Positions 14,997-23,027 are shown, counted from the stretch's first letter. The stretch is 39,087 nucleotides of DNA from RGIG9060 sp036307825 (GCA_036307825.1 JAXJWW010000019.1:1-39087), one strand, 5' to 3'. Numbers and translations are program-made. Notes: generated by a model not told the origin, from the letters alone.

Positions 14997-16265
14997 CTAT
15001 TTACTGTAAATTGAATCTACAAGAGTATCTGTTCTCCACCAAACAACTTGTGCATTTTCGTTTGAAGCGAGTAGAGCAGATATAATTCCTTCATCAGATA
15101 ATGAAAAATTAAGATAAACTGTTTTATCTCTGTTGTAATCAAGATGTCTTTTGATAATTCTTTGTCCGTTTGGCTGAATCATTTGTATTACATAACCTGT
15201 GCTATCAGGAATTATGAAGAAAAACCAACCTGATTCAGTTATTCCTAAAAAGTCAAATGAAGTTTTGTAAGTTAATTTACTAAATCCATCTGTAACAACA
15301 TCTTCATACGGAGGAATTACAAGAAATTCTTCATATTGACCACTTTCAACATTCAAAGGATGAAGAAGTGTTTGAAAATATTCGATTCCAGATTGAACAT
15401 TTGCTTCTGTGTCAATAACAGTCTTGTGGTAATCAGTTTTGATAAAAAGTTTTTGTTTTGTGTAATCAGGAATAACTTTATCAATGGTGATAAAAATTTC
15501 AGTATTTTCAAGTTCGTCAGTATTGATTAAAGGAATTGATTCTGTTTTTATCGGAATAGTATATTTTAAAAATCCTGATTGATTAAACCAATAAACTGTA
15601 TGACCATCGTTTGTAACGCATGTAACAATGAGTTCGTTGTTTTTTGTTACAAAAATGTCTTTTATAAATGGGAATGGTGTTCCACCAGGACCCTCTTGTC
15701 CAATGTAATCGATAAATTTTCCGTCATTTGAAAAACGCAAAACGACTTCTTTCAAAATTGTTTTAGTTTGTAAATCTTGCTCTTGTCTTTCTTCTGAAAT
15801 TTGATCAACAACAAAGATGTTTTTATCAGAATTAATTGCGATATTTGATAATTTATTAAAAAGATGTTTTTGTGCACTTTGTGTTGTTGTTTTTTGTTGA
15901 GCTAAAGCTGAGTTTGAAGATGAACTTCCTGGATTTTGAATTTTTCTCAAAAATGATGGTTCTGGATTTGTTTCTGGATTGTAAATTATTCCTATTAAAT
16001 CACCATAAGATGTCATTTGTATAATTTTTTTTGCATTATCATCAGAGATAAAGAAAAATCCATCTTTCATATAAAGTTTAGTATTTATATGTCCAAGATT
16101 TGATAAATTGAATAAATGAAGTTCGTTTTCGTATTTTCCATAATTTAGAGTAAAAAGTTTTTCTTCACGAATTGTGGAAACAGTTTGATTTTTTGAACAT
16201 GAAAAGTTAAAAATCATCATAATAAATGAAAGTGTCAAAATTATAGGTTTAAAAAAATGTTTCAT
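14997..16265 (-). CDS. Lipoprotein with propeller-like repeats, hypothetical
   Basis: A 422-residue lipoprotein. A long hydrophobic signal ends in NFSC (Cys about 23). The remainder carries repeated strand-turn units of beta-propeller style (for example KLYMKDGFFFISDDNAKKI, NIAINSDKNIFVVDQ, DIFVTKNNELIVTCV, SLSDEGIISALLA). I think a six- or seven-bladed propeller is likely but cannot name the family. First gene of a five-gene minus-strand cluster and divergent from secA. The ATG has no Shine-Dalgarno. A near-consensus promoter ends six bases before it. Confidence 0.75.
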   Translation of the reverse strand: MKHFFKPIILTLSFIMMIFNFSCSKNQTVSTIREEKLFTLNYGKYENELHLFNLSNLGHINTKLYMKDGFFFISDDNAKKIIQMTSYGDLIGIIYNPETNPEPSFLRKIQNPGSSSSNSALAQQKTTTQSAQKHLFNKLSNIAINSDKNIFVVDQISEERQEQDLQTKTILKEVVLRFSNDGKFIDYIGQEGPGGTPFPFIKDIFVTKNNELIVTCVTNDGHTVYWFNQSGFLKYTIPIKTESIPLINTDELENTEIFITIDKVIPDYTKQKLFIKTDYHKTVIDTEANVQSGIEYFQTLLHPLNVESGQYEEFLVIPPYEDVVTDGFSKLTYKTSFDFLGITESGWFFFIIPDSTGYVIQMIQPNGQRIIKRHLDYNRDKTVYLNFSLSDEGIISALLASNENAQVVWWRTDTLVDSIYSK

Positions 16266-16271
16266 ATATAG

Positions 16272-16300
16272 AGAATAAAGTTGTTAAGAATAGTTGTCAA
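16272..16300 (-). promoter_or_regulatory. Promoter of the lipoprotein cluster
   Basis: Minus strand: consensus TTGACA (16300-16295), exactly 17 bases, TATTCT (16277-16272), then six bases to the ATG at 16265. The transcript is predicted to begin at the start codon. The -35 overlaps that of secA on the opposite strand, within the sequence TTGTCAA. Confidence 0.65.
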
Positions 16301-16322
16301 TATGGAAAAAAGATAGTAAATT
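16294..16322 (+). promoter_or_regulatory. Promoter of secA
   Basis: TTGTCA (16294-16299), 17 bases, TAAATT (16317-16322), six bases to the ATG at 16329. There is no Shine-Dalgarno, so secA appears leaderless. The -35 shares five base pairs with the divergent promoter's -35, so the two promoters probably compete for polymerase. Confidence 0.55.
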
Positions 16323-16328
16323 TATTTT

Positions 16329-19073
16329 ATGTTAGATTCAATTTTGACCTTTTTTTTCGGTTCAAAAAGAGACCGAGATGTAAAACAGTTATTACCTGTT
16401 GTAGAAAAAATTAACCAAAAAGAAGATTGGGCAAAATCCTTAAAACCAGAAGATTTCCCTTTGCAAACTGCTGAATTTAAAAAGCGTCTTGCTAATGGTG
16501 AAAGTCTTGATGATATTTTACCTGAAGCCTTTGCTTTGGCTCGAGAAGCAGCAAACCGTGTTTTAGGTGAACGGGCTTATGATGTTCAGCTTATGGGTTC
16601 TTTAGTTCTTAATTCTGGAAGAATTGTAGAAATGAAAACTGGTGAAGGTAAAACTTTGATGTGTGTTGCCGCCGCCTATTTGAACAGCCTTACAGGTGAA
16701 GGTGTTCATGTTGTAACTGTAAACGATTATCTTGCAGAACGCGATGCAACTTGGATGAGCAAAGTTTACAATTACCTAGGTGTTTCAGTTGGAATTATTC
16801 TTTCAAATATGGATAATGATGCTCGACGAAAAGCCTATGCTTGTGACATCACTTATGGAACAAATAATGAATTTGGTTTTGATTATCTTCGTGATAATAT
16901 GCACATTAATCCAAAAGACAAAGTTCAAAGAGGATTTGCATTTTGTATCGTAGACGAAATTGACTCAATTCTTATTGACGAAGCTCGAACTCCTCTTATT
17001 ATTTCTGGACAAGGTGAAGATGATACAGCAAAATTCTTTGAAGTTGATAAATATGTTGGTCAATTAAAAGAAGTTGAAAAAAATCCTGAAACCGACGAAT
17101 ATCCAGATGAAGCACAAGGACAAGAAGTTATCGGAGATTACAAAATCGACGAAAAAAGCAAACGAGTTTCTTTTACAGACGCTGGTATGCTCAAAATCGA
17201 AGAAATCCTTAAAAAACATAATTTAATTTCTGGTAGTCTTTTTGACGAAGAAAACTTTGAATATATCCACTATTTTACCCAGGCTGTAAGAGCACATACT
17301 CTTTATCACATTGATGTAGACTATGTTGTTCAAGATAGACAAGTTCAAATCGTTGACGAATTTACTGGTCGTATTTTGGAAGGTCGCCGTTACGGAGATG
17401 GTTTACATCAAGCTATCGAAGCAAAAGAACATATCCGAATTGCTCAACGCAACAGAACAATGGCAACTATCACTTTCCAGAATTTTTTCCGTATGTACAA
17501 AAAACTTTCTGGTATGACAGGAACTGCCGAAACAGAAGCAGTTGAGTTTAATAAAATTTACGGATTGGATGTAGTTGTAATTCCTACAAATAAACCTGTT
17601 GCTCGTATTGATGAAAACGATGAAGTTTACATGAATGAACATGATAAATGGGAAGCAATTTGTAAAGAAATTCAAACTTGCCATGCAAAAGGGCAACCAA
17701 TTCTTGTTGGTACAGTTTCTATCGAAAAATCAGAACTTCTATCTTCACTTCTTACAAAAAAAGGAATTAGACACGAAGTTCTTAACGCAAAAAATCATGC
17801 TCGAGAAGCTTTAATTATCGCTGAGGCCGGAAGTAAAGGTGCTGTAACTATTGCTACAAACATGGCAGGTCGTGGTACTGATATTAAGTTAGGTGGAAAT
17901 CCAGAATTCCGTGCAAGACGAAAAGTTGGAACAGAAGCTAGTAAAGAACAGTTTGAAACTGCTTTAGCAAAAGAAAAAATCCAATGGCAACAAGATTATG
18001 AAGAAGTAAAATCTCTTGGTGGACTTTACATTATCGGTACAGAACGCCACGAAAGCCGACGAATTGACAATCAGCTTAGAGGTCGTTCCGGTCGTCAAGG
18101 TGACCCTGGTCGCAGTAAATTTTATATCTCACTTGATGATGATTTGATGCGACTTTTTGGTGGCGAAAAAATGAAAGCTATGATGAGCCGTCTTGGAATG
18201 CCAAATGGAGAGCCAATTCTTCATCCTTGGTTGACAAAGGGAATTGAAGGTGCTCAAACTAAGGTTGAAGAACGCAACTTTGAAATTCGTAAGCATCTTC
18301 TTGAATACGATGATGTTTTGAATGAACAGAGAAATTTCATTTATGAGCAACGAGATGCAATTCTTGCTGACGAAAACCTAAAAGAACGAGTTTTAGCCAC
18401 AGCTGAAGAAACTTTAGACGAATATCTTGATGAATATAATGGAAAAAACAAAAAGCAGGGCGATGTTGCTTTTGCTGAACTTCAAGATAATTTGAAATCT
18501 GTGTTCAATTTAGTGCTTCCAAGTGATATTGATAAATCAAATCTTAAAGATTCTATTTTTGAGATGATGAAAAAGGATATTCAAGAAAAAGAAAATCTTG
18601 CAGGAAAAGAAAACTTGAATATGTTTATTCGTTACCAATATGTACAAGATATTGATAGAAAATGGCTTGATCACCTTGAAGTTTTGGAAGGCTTACGAGA
18701 AGCCGTTCATCTTCGTTCTTATGGTTCTAAAAATCCATTGACTGAATACAAAATTGACGGATTTAATATTTTCTATGATATGCTAGATAAAATCCGACTC
18801 GATATTGCATCCCGTGTTTTCAAAGTAAAAGTTCAGTCTGGAGAAGAAGCAAATCAACGACGAGTTGGTTCTCAACGACAAATGAATGCTCAGCACAATA
18901 CTTTCGGGGCTTTTGATGGAAATTCAGCTATGGCTCGAGCTGCATCATCTCCAATGGCATCAAAAAGTCGTGGTGAAAATGTAACTGTTGTTAGAACTTC
19001 GCCAAAGGTTGGTCGTAACGATCCATGTCCTTGTGGAAGTGGAAAAAAATACAAGCAATGTTGCGGCCGCTAG
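16329..19073 (+). CDS. secA: Preprotein translocase ATPase SecA
   Basis: Motor ATPase that pushes unfolded preproteins through SecYEG at the cytoplasmic membrane. The 914 residues match the family. N-terminal helicase-like DEAD domain: Walker A MKTGEGKTL (about 102-110) and Walker B VDEIDSILIDEARTPL. The preprotein cross-linking domain follows, and the second nucleotide-binding domain carries TNMAGRGTDIKLGG and QLRGRSGRQGDPG. Helical scaffold and wing come next, and the C-terminal zinc tail is CPCGSGKKYKQCC, which also binds SecB where that exists. The only plausible start, 16329, has a promoter but no ribosome-binding site. Monocistronic. Confidence 0.98.
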   Translation: MLDSILTFFFGSKRDRDVKQLLPVVEKINQKEDWAKSLKPEDFPLQTAEFKKRLANGESLDDILPEAFALAREAANRVLGERAYDVQLMGSLVLNSGRIVEMKTGEGKTLMCVAAAYLNSLTGEGVHVVTVNDYLAERDATWMSKVYNYLGVSVGIILSNMDNDARRKAYACDITYGTNNEFGFDYLRDNMHINPKDKVQRGFAFCIVDEIDSILIDEARTPLIISGQGEDDTAKFFEVDKYVGQLKEVEKNPETDEYPDEAQGQEVIGDYKIDEKSKRVSFTDAGMLKIEEILKKHNLISGSLFDEENFEYIHYFTQAVRAHTLYHIDVDYVVQDRQVQIVDEFTGRILEGRRYGDGLHQAIEAKEHIRIAQRNRTMATITFQNFFRMYKKLSGMTGTAETEAVEFNKIYGLDVVVIPTNKPVARIDENDEVYMNEHDKWEAICKEIQTCHAKGQPILVGTVSIEKSELLSSLLTKKGIRHEVLNAKNHAREALIIAEAGSKGAVTIATNMAGRGTDIKLGGNPEFRARRKVGTEASKEQFETALAKEKIQWQQDYEEVKSLGGLYIIGTERHESRRIDNQLRGRSGRQGDPGRSKFYISLDDDLMRLFGGEKMKAMMSRLGMPNGEPILHPWLTKGIEGAQTKVEERNFEIRKHLLEYDDVLNEQRNFIYEQRDAILADENLKERVLATAEETLDEYLDEYNGKNKKQGDVAFAELQDNLKSVFNLVLPSDIDKSNLKDSIFEMMKKDIQEKENLAGKENLNMFIRYQYVQDIDRKWLDHLEVLEGLREAVHLRSYGSKNPLTEYKIDGFNIFYDMLDKIRLDIASRVFKVKVQSGEEANQRRVGSQRQMNAQHNTFGAFDGNSAMARAASSPMASKSRGENVTVVRTSPKVGRNDPCPCGSGKKYKQCCGR

Positions 19074-19140
19074 GACGCAACTTGATAGCGAAGCGCACAG
19101 TGTTATGGTCGTTAGACTCAACCTGATGTGAATTGTATAT
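19074..19140 (+). other. GC-richer intergenic block after secA
   Basis: Non-coding block directly after the secA stop. It contains GATAGCGAAGCGCAC and GGTCGTTAG, unusually GC-rich for this region and similar in wording to 216-250 upstream of fhs. No long inverted repeat is obvious inside it. It could be part of the secA 3' untranslated region or a dispersed element. Confidence 0.35.
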
Positions 19141-19152
19141 TGTTAATGCTTT

Positions 19153-19185
19153 ATAAAGCAAGTTTCTGTTGCATACTTGCTTTAT
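19153..19185. terminator. Perfect 11-bp inverted repeat after secA
   Basis: ATAAAGCAAGT (19153-19163) and ACTTGCTTTAT (19175-19185) form a perfect 11-bp stem with an 11-base loop, followed by CTGTCTT rather than a long T run. It may terminate secA inefficiently. The -35 of the next gene lies in the loop and the right arm fills its spacer, so it could equally be an operator. Confidence 0.45.
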
Positions 19186-19197
19186 CTGTCTTATAAT
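19169..19197 (+). promoter_or_regulatory. Promoter for the 19231 gene
   Basis: TTGCAT (19169-19174), exactly 17 bases, consensus TATAAT (19192-19197). The predicted start, about 19204, leaves a leader of about 26 bases carrying GGAGGA. The inverted repeat 19153-19185 overlaps the -35 and spacer. Confidence 0.7.
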
Positions 19198-19230
19198 GAC
19201 TTAGTAAGTTATAATTTTTGGAGGAATATT

Positions 19231-19461
19231 ATGTTATCTTTAATTTTAGGGTTAGTTTTTGTTGCTTTTACTGTTTTTGCTTGTTTGCCAAATGGATTAG
19301 CATGGGGGCTTGAAGTTATAGCCTTCTTAAAGGGATTTGCTCCTGTTTTTACTGCCTTTGTAGGTTTAGTTGCAATTTTTATCGGAATTGCTGATATTAA
19401 GGACAAAAAAGAAGCAAAAAGAGAAGAAGAAGCTGCTTTAAAAGCACAAGAAGAAAAGTAA
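19231..19461 (+). CDS. Small two-helix membrane protein, hypothetical
   Basis: A 76-residue protein starting MLSLILGLVF. Two hydrophobic segments (about 1-20, and 32-53 with GFAPVFTAFVGLVAIFIGI) are joined by a short turn. A highly charged C-terminal tail (DIKDKKEAKREEEAALKAQ) follows, likely helical and cytoplasmic. The ATG at 19231 is chosen because a textbook GGAGGA stands seven bases upstream and a strong promoter precedes it. The frame opens 18 residues earlier but would begin inside the promoter. I do not recognise a named family. The location between secA and ribosomal protein genes suggests nothing specific. Confidence 0.7.
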   Translation: MLSLILGLVFVAFTVFACLPNGLAWGLEVIAFLKGFAPVFTAFVGLVAIFIGIADIKDKKEAKREEEAALKAQEEK

Positions 19462-19510
19462 TTTTCTTAAAAAATAATATTTCTATATTAAATCAAAAAT
19501 ATATTGGTAC

Positions 19511-19540
19511 TTGACACAAAGTCGATAAAAATATTATTAT
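19511..19540 (+). promoter_or_regulatory. Promoter of the rplM operon
   Basis: Consensus TTGACA (19511-19516), 18 bases, TATTAT (19535-19540). TATTAT at 19532-19537 with a 15-base spacer is an alternative. The start near 19547 leaves a long leader of about 160 bases. Confidence 0.6.
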
Positions 19541-19546
19541 TAAGTC

Positions 19547-19709
19547 CCGTATATTATAAGTACTGTAGGACTAAAAGGCACAGTCTACAGTTTAAGAAAT
19601 TCTTTAAAGATTTCTTAGAGTTTGTATGAAGTTTGCTCACTTTGTACAACTTGAAGAAAAGCAAGATGCTCATGTTTTTCTTCTTACAAAATATTTATAA
19701 GGTATATAC
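19547..19709 (+). promoter_or_regulatory. Structured 5' leader of rplM-rpsI
   Basis: Three hairpins precede rplM. (1) 19562-19591: ACTGTAG pairs with CTACAGT, extended by ACT/AGT past one bulged base. (2) 19593-19617: TAAGAAAT with ATTTCTTA. (3) 19653-19683: an 11-bp stem GAAGAAAAGCA with TGTTTTTCTTC, including one G-U pair, and a nine-base loop. AAGG (about 19699) and the ATG follow. Ribosomal protein L13 leaders that mediate autoregulation are known in Firmicutes. This may be a spirochaetal counterpart, but I do not see homology and cannot test covariation. Hairpin 3 has no T-run of terminator length after it. Confidence 0.5.
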
Positions 19710-20132
19710 ATGAAAACTATTTATGTAAAAAACCAGACAAGAAACTGGTATGTAATCGATGCGGAAAACAAACCGCTCGGACGTGTTGCAGCTAAAGCCG
19801 CAGCTGTTTTACGTGGAAAAAATAAGGCAACATTTACACCTAATGAAGAAATGGGTGATTATGTAGTTGTTATCAACGCAGCAAAAGTAGCTGTAACAGG
19901 TGCTAAAAAAACTGATAAAATGTACTATCATCACACAGGTTATGTTGGTGGTTTGAAATCTTTTACATTTGAAAAGAAAATTGAAAGACACCCAGAAGAT
20001 CCAATTATGTTGGCTGTAAAAGGTATGCTTCCTAAAGGACCTTTAGGACGTAAATTATTATCAAACTTGAAAGTTTTTGCTGGTGCAGAACATACACATG
20101 CAGCACAAAACCCACAGTCTTTGGAAGTGTAA
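19710..20132 (+). CDS. rplM: 50S ribosomal protein L13
   Basis: Large-subunit protein binding 23S rRNA early in assembly. The 140 residues are the normal length. Hallmarks are RNWYVIDAENKPLGRVAAKAA, GDYVVVINAAKVAVTGAKKTDKMYYHHTGYVGG and GMLPKGPLGRKLLSNLKVFAGAEHTHAAQNP. AAGG precedes the ATG. First gene of the conserved rplM-rpsI pair, behind a 160-base structured leader. Confidence 0.98.
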   Translation: MKTIYVKNQTRNWYVIDAENKPLGRVAAKAAAVLRGKNKATFTPNEEMGDYVVVINAAKVAVTGAKKTDKMYYHHTGYVGGLKSFTFEKKIERHPEDPIMLAVKGMLPKGPLGRKLLSNLKVFAGAEHTHAAQNPQSLEV

Positions 20133-20145
20133 TTAGGAGTCTATC

Positions 20146-20538
20146 GTGGTAAAAAATATTGCTATTGGAACAGGAAGAAGAAAAACAGCTACAGCTCGTG
20201 TTTTTGTACGAGATGGTTCTGGAAAAATCGTTGTTAACGGAAAAGATGTTGCAGATTATTTTGCTACAGCAGAACAAGTTCAAGTTGTTCGCCAACCATT
20301 GATGGTAACATCATCAGAAAATAAATATGACTTACTTATCAATGTTGTTGGTGGTGGTCTTAATGGTCAAGCAGGTGCTTGTTTGCACGGAATTGCTAGA
20401 GCATTGACACAAGTTGATCAAGCAAATTATGCATCATTAAAAGCAAATGGATATCTTACTCGTGATCCTCGTATGGTTGAACGTAAAAAATACGGTCAAC
20501 GTGGTGCTCGTAGAAAGTTCCAGTTCAGTAAACGATAA
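20146..20538 (+). CDS. rpsI: 30S ribosomal protein S9
   Basis: Small-subunit head protein whose C-terminal tail reaches the P-site tRNA. The 130 residues include AIGTGRRKTATARVFVRDGSG, VVGGGLNGQAGACLHGIARAL and the C-terminal basic tail ending KFQFSKR. The start is GTG at 20146, fixed by AGGAG seven bases upstream and by family length. It lies 13 bases after rplM. Confidence 0.98.
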   Translation: MVKNIAIGTGRRKTATARVFVRDGSGKIVVNGKDVADYFATAEQVQVVRQPLMVTSSENKYDLLINVVGGGLNGQAGACLHGIARALTQVDQANYASLKANGYLTRDPRMVERKKYGQRGARRKFQFSKR

Positions 20539-20550
20539 ATTTGGATTTGT

Positions 20551-21222
20551 ATGCAGAGTTCAGAAATTCTTGAGTTTGAACAGAATTCTTTTAATTCTGA
20601 AAATCTGCATATCCTTATTGATTCAGTTGAAGAGGTCTCTGGGGAATGTGTTAAAGTCATTCCTGCCAAGGGACCTTCTTTTTTTTTGCGACTAAATTAT
20701 TTAACTTCAATTGAGCCAGATTTGATTTGTGCTGGCCAAAGTTTTTATAATGAAAAAGCAGAAGAACTTATTCTTGCCGGATTTTCGTTTTTGGCAGAAA
20801 GAGAAGCTTTGAATTATTTGAACAGATGTGAACATAGCCGATTTTTATTATTACAAAAATTACAAAAAAAAGGCCATTCCTTACAAGCAATTGAGCAGGC
20901 TTTTGAATATTTAGAAAGTAAAAATTTTTTATCAGATAGAAGATTTGCTATCTCTTGGTTACGAAATCGAAGAATTACAAAGTCTGAGGGTAGAACAAAA
21001 CTTTTTCAACATTTGTTGGCGCGAGGAATTTCTAAACAAATTGCAGAAGAGGCTCTTGATGAATTTTATGAAGAGTTTTCTGAATGTTCTATGTTAGAAA
21101 AAGCATATTTGAAGTGTTTACGTCAAAATTTATCACAAGAAAAATTAGAAAAAAAGTTAATTTCTTGGGGTTTTACTTATTCAATGATAAAAAACTACAA
21201 AAAAAATCTTTTAGAAGAATAA
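20551..21222 (+). CDS. recX: RecX-family regulator of RecA
   Basis: Cytosolic helical protein that binds RecA filaments and limits recombination and SOS activity. Residues about 85-223 show tandem three-helix RecX repeats: AEREALNYLNRCEHSRFLLLQKLQKKGH, then LSDRRFAISWLRNRRITKSEGRTKLFQHLLARGIS, and a last repeat ending WGFTYSMIKNY. The first 80 residues are a less conserved, beta-rich N-terminal extension like that of several spirochaetal and Gram-positive RecX proteins. The ATG is 12 bases after the rpsI stop with a weak ribosome-binding site, so it is probably co-transcribed with the ribosomal genes. recA itself is not in the window. Confidence 0.85.
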   Translation: MQSSEILEFEQNSFNSENLHILIDSVEEVSGECVKVIPAKGPSFFLRLNYLTSIEPDLICAGQSFYNEKAEELILAGFSFLAEREALNYLNRCEHSRFLLLQKLQKKGHSLQAIEQAFEYLESKNFLSDRRFAISWLRNRRITKSEGRTKLFQHLLARGISKQIAEEALDEFYEEFSECSMLEKAYLKCLRQNLSQEKLEKKLISWGFTYSMIKNYKKNLLEE

Positions 21223-21257
21223 AATTTTTAAAATAAGTTCAAAATATCAAATTTTAT

Positions 21258-21286
21258 TTGAAATAAATAATTAAAATTGATATACT
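21258..21286 (+). promoter_or_regulatory. Promoter of the HTH-receiver regulator
   Basis: TTGAAA (21258-21263), exactly 17 bases, TATACT (21281-21286), with TG at 21278-21279 making an extended -10. The start near 21293 gives a leader of about 18 bases with GAGG seven bases before the ATG. Confidence 0.7.
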
Positions 21287-21310
21287 ATAGATTAGAATTG
21301 AGGTAATGAT

Positions 21311-21913
21311 ATGAATACAAATAAAACAATAGTTTACTCAGCACTTGAAGTTGCAAATATTTGTGGAGTTGTAAATCAAACTGCAATTAATTGGATTCGT
21401 AATGGGTATTTAAAAGCTTTTTCTACTCCAGGTGGTCAATATAGAATTTATCTTGAAGATTTAGTAGCTTTTATGAAAGAACGAAACATGAAAATTCCTG
21501 CTGAAGTTTTAGATGCATATCAACAAAATAAATCTCTTTCTGCTTCTATTTTGGTAGTAGATGATGATAAAGGTTTAAATCAAGTTGTTACAAAATTTCT
21601 TGAAAAAAAATTTACTGATTCGTCTATATATCAAGCTTTTGATGGTTTTGAAGCAGGTGCGATTCTTGCTGATAAAAAGCCAAATATCGTTTTACTTGAC
21701 TTAGATTTACCTGGTGTAAAAGGTGAAGATTTGTGTGTAAAAATTAATAATTCTGAAGAATTTGGGAAACCTGTTGTTTGTGTTATGACAGCTTTAAAGG
21801 ATGCTGGGATAGAAGAGAGATTAAAGGGATTAGGTGCAATTCACTTTTTTGCTAAACCGCTTAATCTTGTTGAAATTGCTGATTCTGTTCAAAAAATAAT
21901 TGAATCTTTATAA
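21311..21913 (+). CDS. DNA-binding response regulator with N-terminal HTH and C-terminal receiver
   Basis: A 200-residue protein with reversed architecture. Residues about 8-56 are an excisionase/MerR-like winged helix (YSALEVANICGVVNQTAINWIRNG, then STPGGQYRIYLEDL). Residues about 78-200 are a complete CheY-like receiver with acidic pocket DDD (84-86), phosphoacceptor Asp130 (LLDLDLPG), Thr160 (VMTA) and Lys182 (FAKP). Typical response regulators place the receiver first. All phosphorylation residues are kept, so it is probably controlled by a histidine kinase, none of which is nearby. It has its own strong promoter and terminator. Orphan regulators of this layout occur in spirochaetes as I recall; the regulon is unknown. 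Confidence 0.85.
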   Translation: MNTNKTIVYSALEVANICGVVNQTAINWIRNGYLKAFSTPGGQYRIYLEDLVAFMKERNMKIPAEVLDAYQQNKSLSASILVVDDDKGLNQVVTKFLEKKFTDSSIYQAFDGFEAGAILADKKPNIVLLDLDLPGVKGEDLCVKINNSEEFGKPVVCVMTALKDAGIEERLKGLGAIHFFAKPLNLVEIADSVQKIIESL

Positions 21914-21927
21914 CTTAGTTGAATAAA

Positions 21928-21966
21928 CAAAAATGCCGTCTGAGATAACTTTAGACGGCATTTTTG
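21928..21966. terminator. Bidirectional rho-independent terminator
   Basis: A perfect 14-bp inverted repeat: CAAAAATGCCGTCT (21928-21941) and AGACGGCATTTTTG (21953-21966), with an 11-base loop and T-runs on both strands. It lies between the convergent regulator and sppA and should stop transcription from both sides. Confidence 0.92.
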
Positions 21967-21989
21967 TTGAAATAATCTATGTTAAAATT

Positions 21990-23015
21990 TTATTTTACAT
22001 AAAGATAAGCAGGATAATCCATTTGTGAGTATTCTGCTATTATTTTTTCTACTAGATTTGATTTTGATGTTGAACCTTTTGCATTAGAATACATATCAAA
22101 AATGAAATTGTAAAAATTCTTTTCTTTTGTATATCTAAATTCTGAAAATGTAAGATTTTTTAAGTCAGGGAAGTATTCGTTCATTTGTGTTTTTGCTTCT
22201 TCATAGGTTAAAATTTCGTCAATAAGTTTGTTTTGCAAGGCTTGTTGTGCTGTATAAATTCTTCCGTCGGCTAAATTTTTTACTGTTTCCAGTGGTAAAT
22301 TTCTTCCATCTGCAACAATTTGAGTAAATTGATTGTAACATTCATCTGCTACAGATTGCATAATTGCTCTTTGTTCAGTAGTTAAAGGCTGGTCGATATT
22401 TAACATATTTTTGTTTTTTCCAGCTGTTATTGTATTCATTTTGATTCCATGTTTTGACATAAATTCTGTTAAATCAAAAGATTGTCCTGCAATTACTCCG
22501 ATAGAACCTGTTAATGTATTTCTGTTTGCAATAATTTTTTCTGCTGAACAAGCGATATAATATCCGCCAGATGCAGCTGTTTGTCCAAAATAAGCCCAAA
22601 GAGTTTTTTCTTCTGCATATTTTTTTAAAGCAAGGTAAACTTCGTCAGATTCGTAAACGCTTCCACCGGGTGAATTTATGAAAAGAATTGTTCCACAGTT
22701 ATTTTTATCATTTTGAAGTTCATTTATAGTGTCTAATAACCATGCTTGATTGTAACTTTCATTTTCTTCTTGGATTGTTCCTTCAATATATAATTCTGCA
22801 ATGTATTTTGAAGAACCAGAAGATTTATTTTTTATTACAGATTCTTCTGAAAAAAAGCCTTTTGCAAAACCAAACAAGAAAGCAACAACTAAAATTATGA
22901 TTAAAATTATCATTCCTTTATTTTTTTGTTTTTTTTCTTTTTTATTTTCTGTATTGCTATTTTCAATAGTTGAATTTATCAATTCTTTGTTATTTGAATC
23001 AAAATTATCGCTCAT
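21990..23015 (-). CDS. sppA: Signal peptide peptidase SppA (short, Gram-positive-like form)
   Basis: Membrane-bound serine protease (family S49) that degrades cleaved signal peptides and other membrane fragments. The 341 residues are the short single-domain type, not the 600-residue enterobacterial tandem. A hydrophilic Lys/Glu-rich N-terminus is followed by one transmembrane helix (about 35-52) and an external S49 domain. The nucleophile is Ser149 in TAASGGYYIA and the general base is probably Lys200 in AGKNK, with FINSPGGSV and TLTGSIGVIAG around them. GAGG precedes the ATG. Last gene of the minus-strand run, 12 bases after the DUF975 gene. Confidence 0.92.
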   Translation of the reverse strand: MSDNFDSNNKELINSTIENSNTENKKEKKQKNKGMIILIIILVVAFLFGFAKGFFSEESVIKNKSSGSSKYIAELYIEGTIQEENESYNQAWLLDTINELQNDKNNCGTILFINSPGGSVYESDEVYLALKKYAEEKTLWAYFGQTAASGGYYIACSAEKIIANRNTLTGSIGVIAGQSFDLTEFMSKHGIKMNTITAGKNKNMLNIDQPLTTEQRAIMQSVADECYNQFTQIVADGRNLPLETVKNLADGRIYTAQQALQNKLIDEILTYEEAKTQMNEYFPDLKNLTFSEFRYTKEKNFYNFIFDMYSNAKGSTSKSNLVEKIIAEYSQMDYPAYLYVK

Positions 23016-23027
23016 AATTACCTCTTA

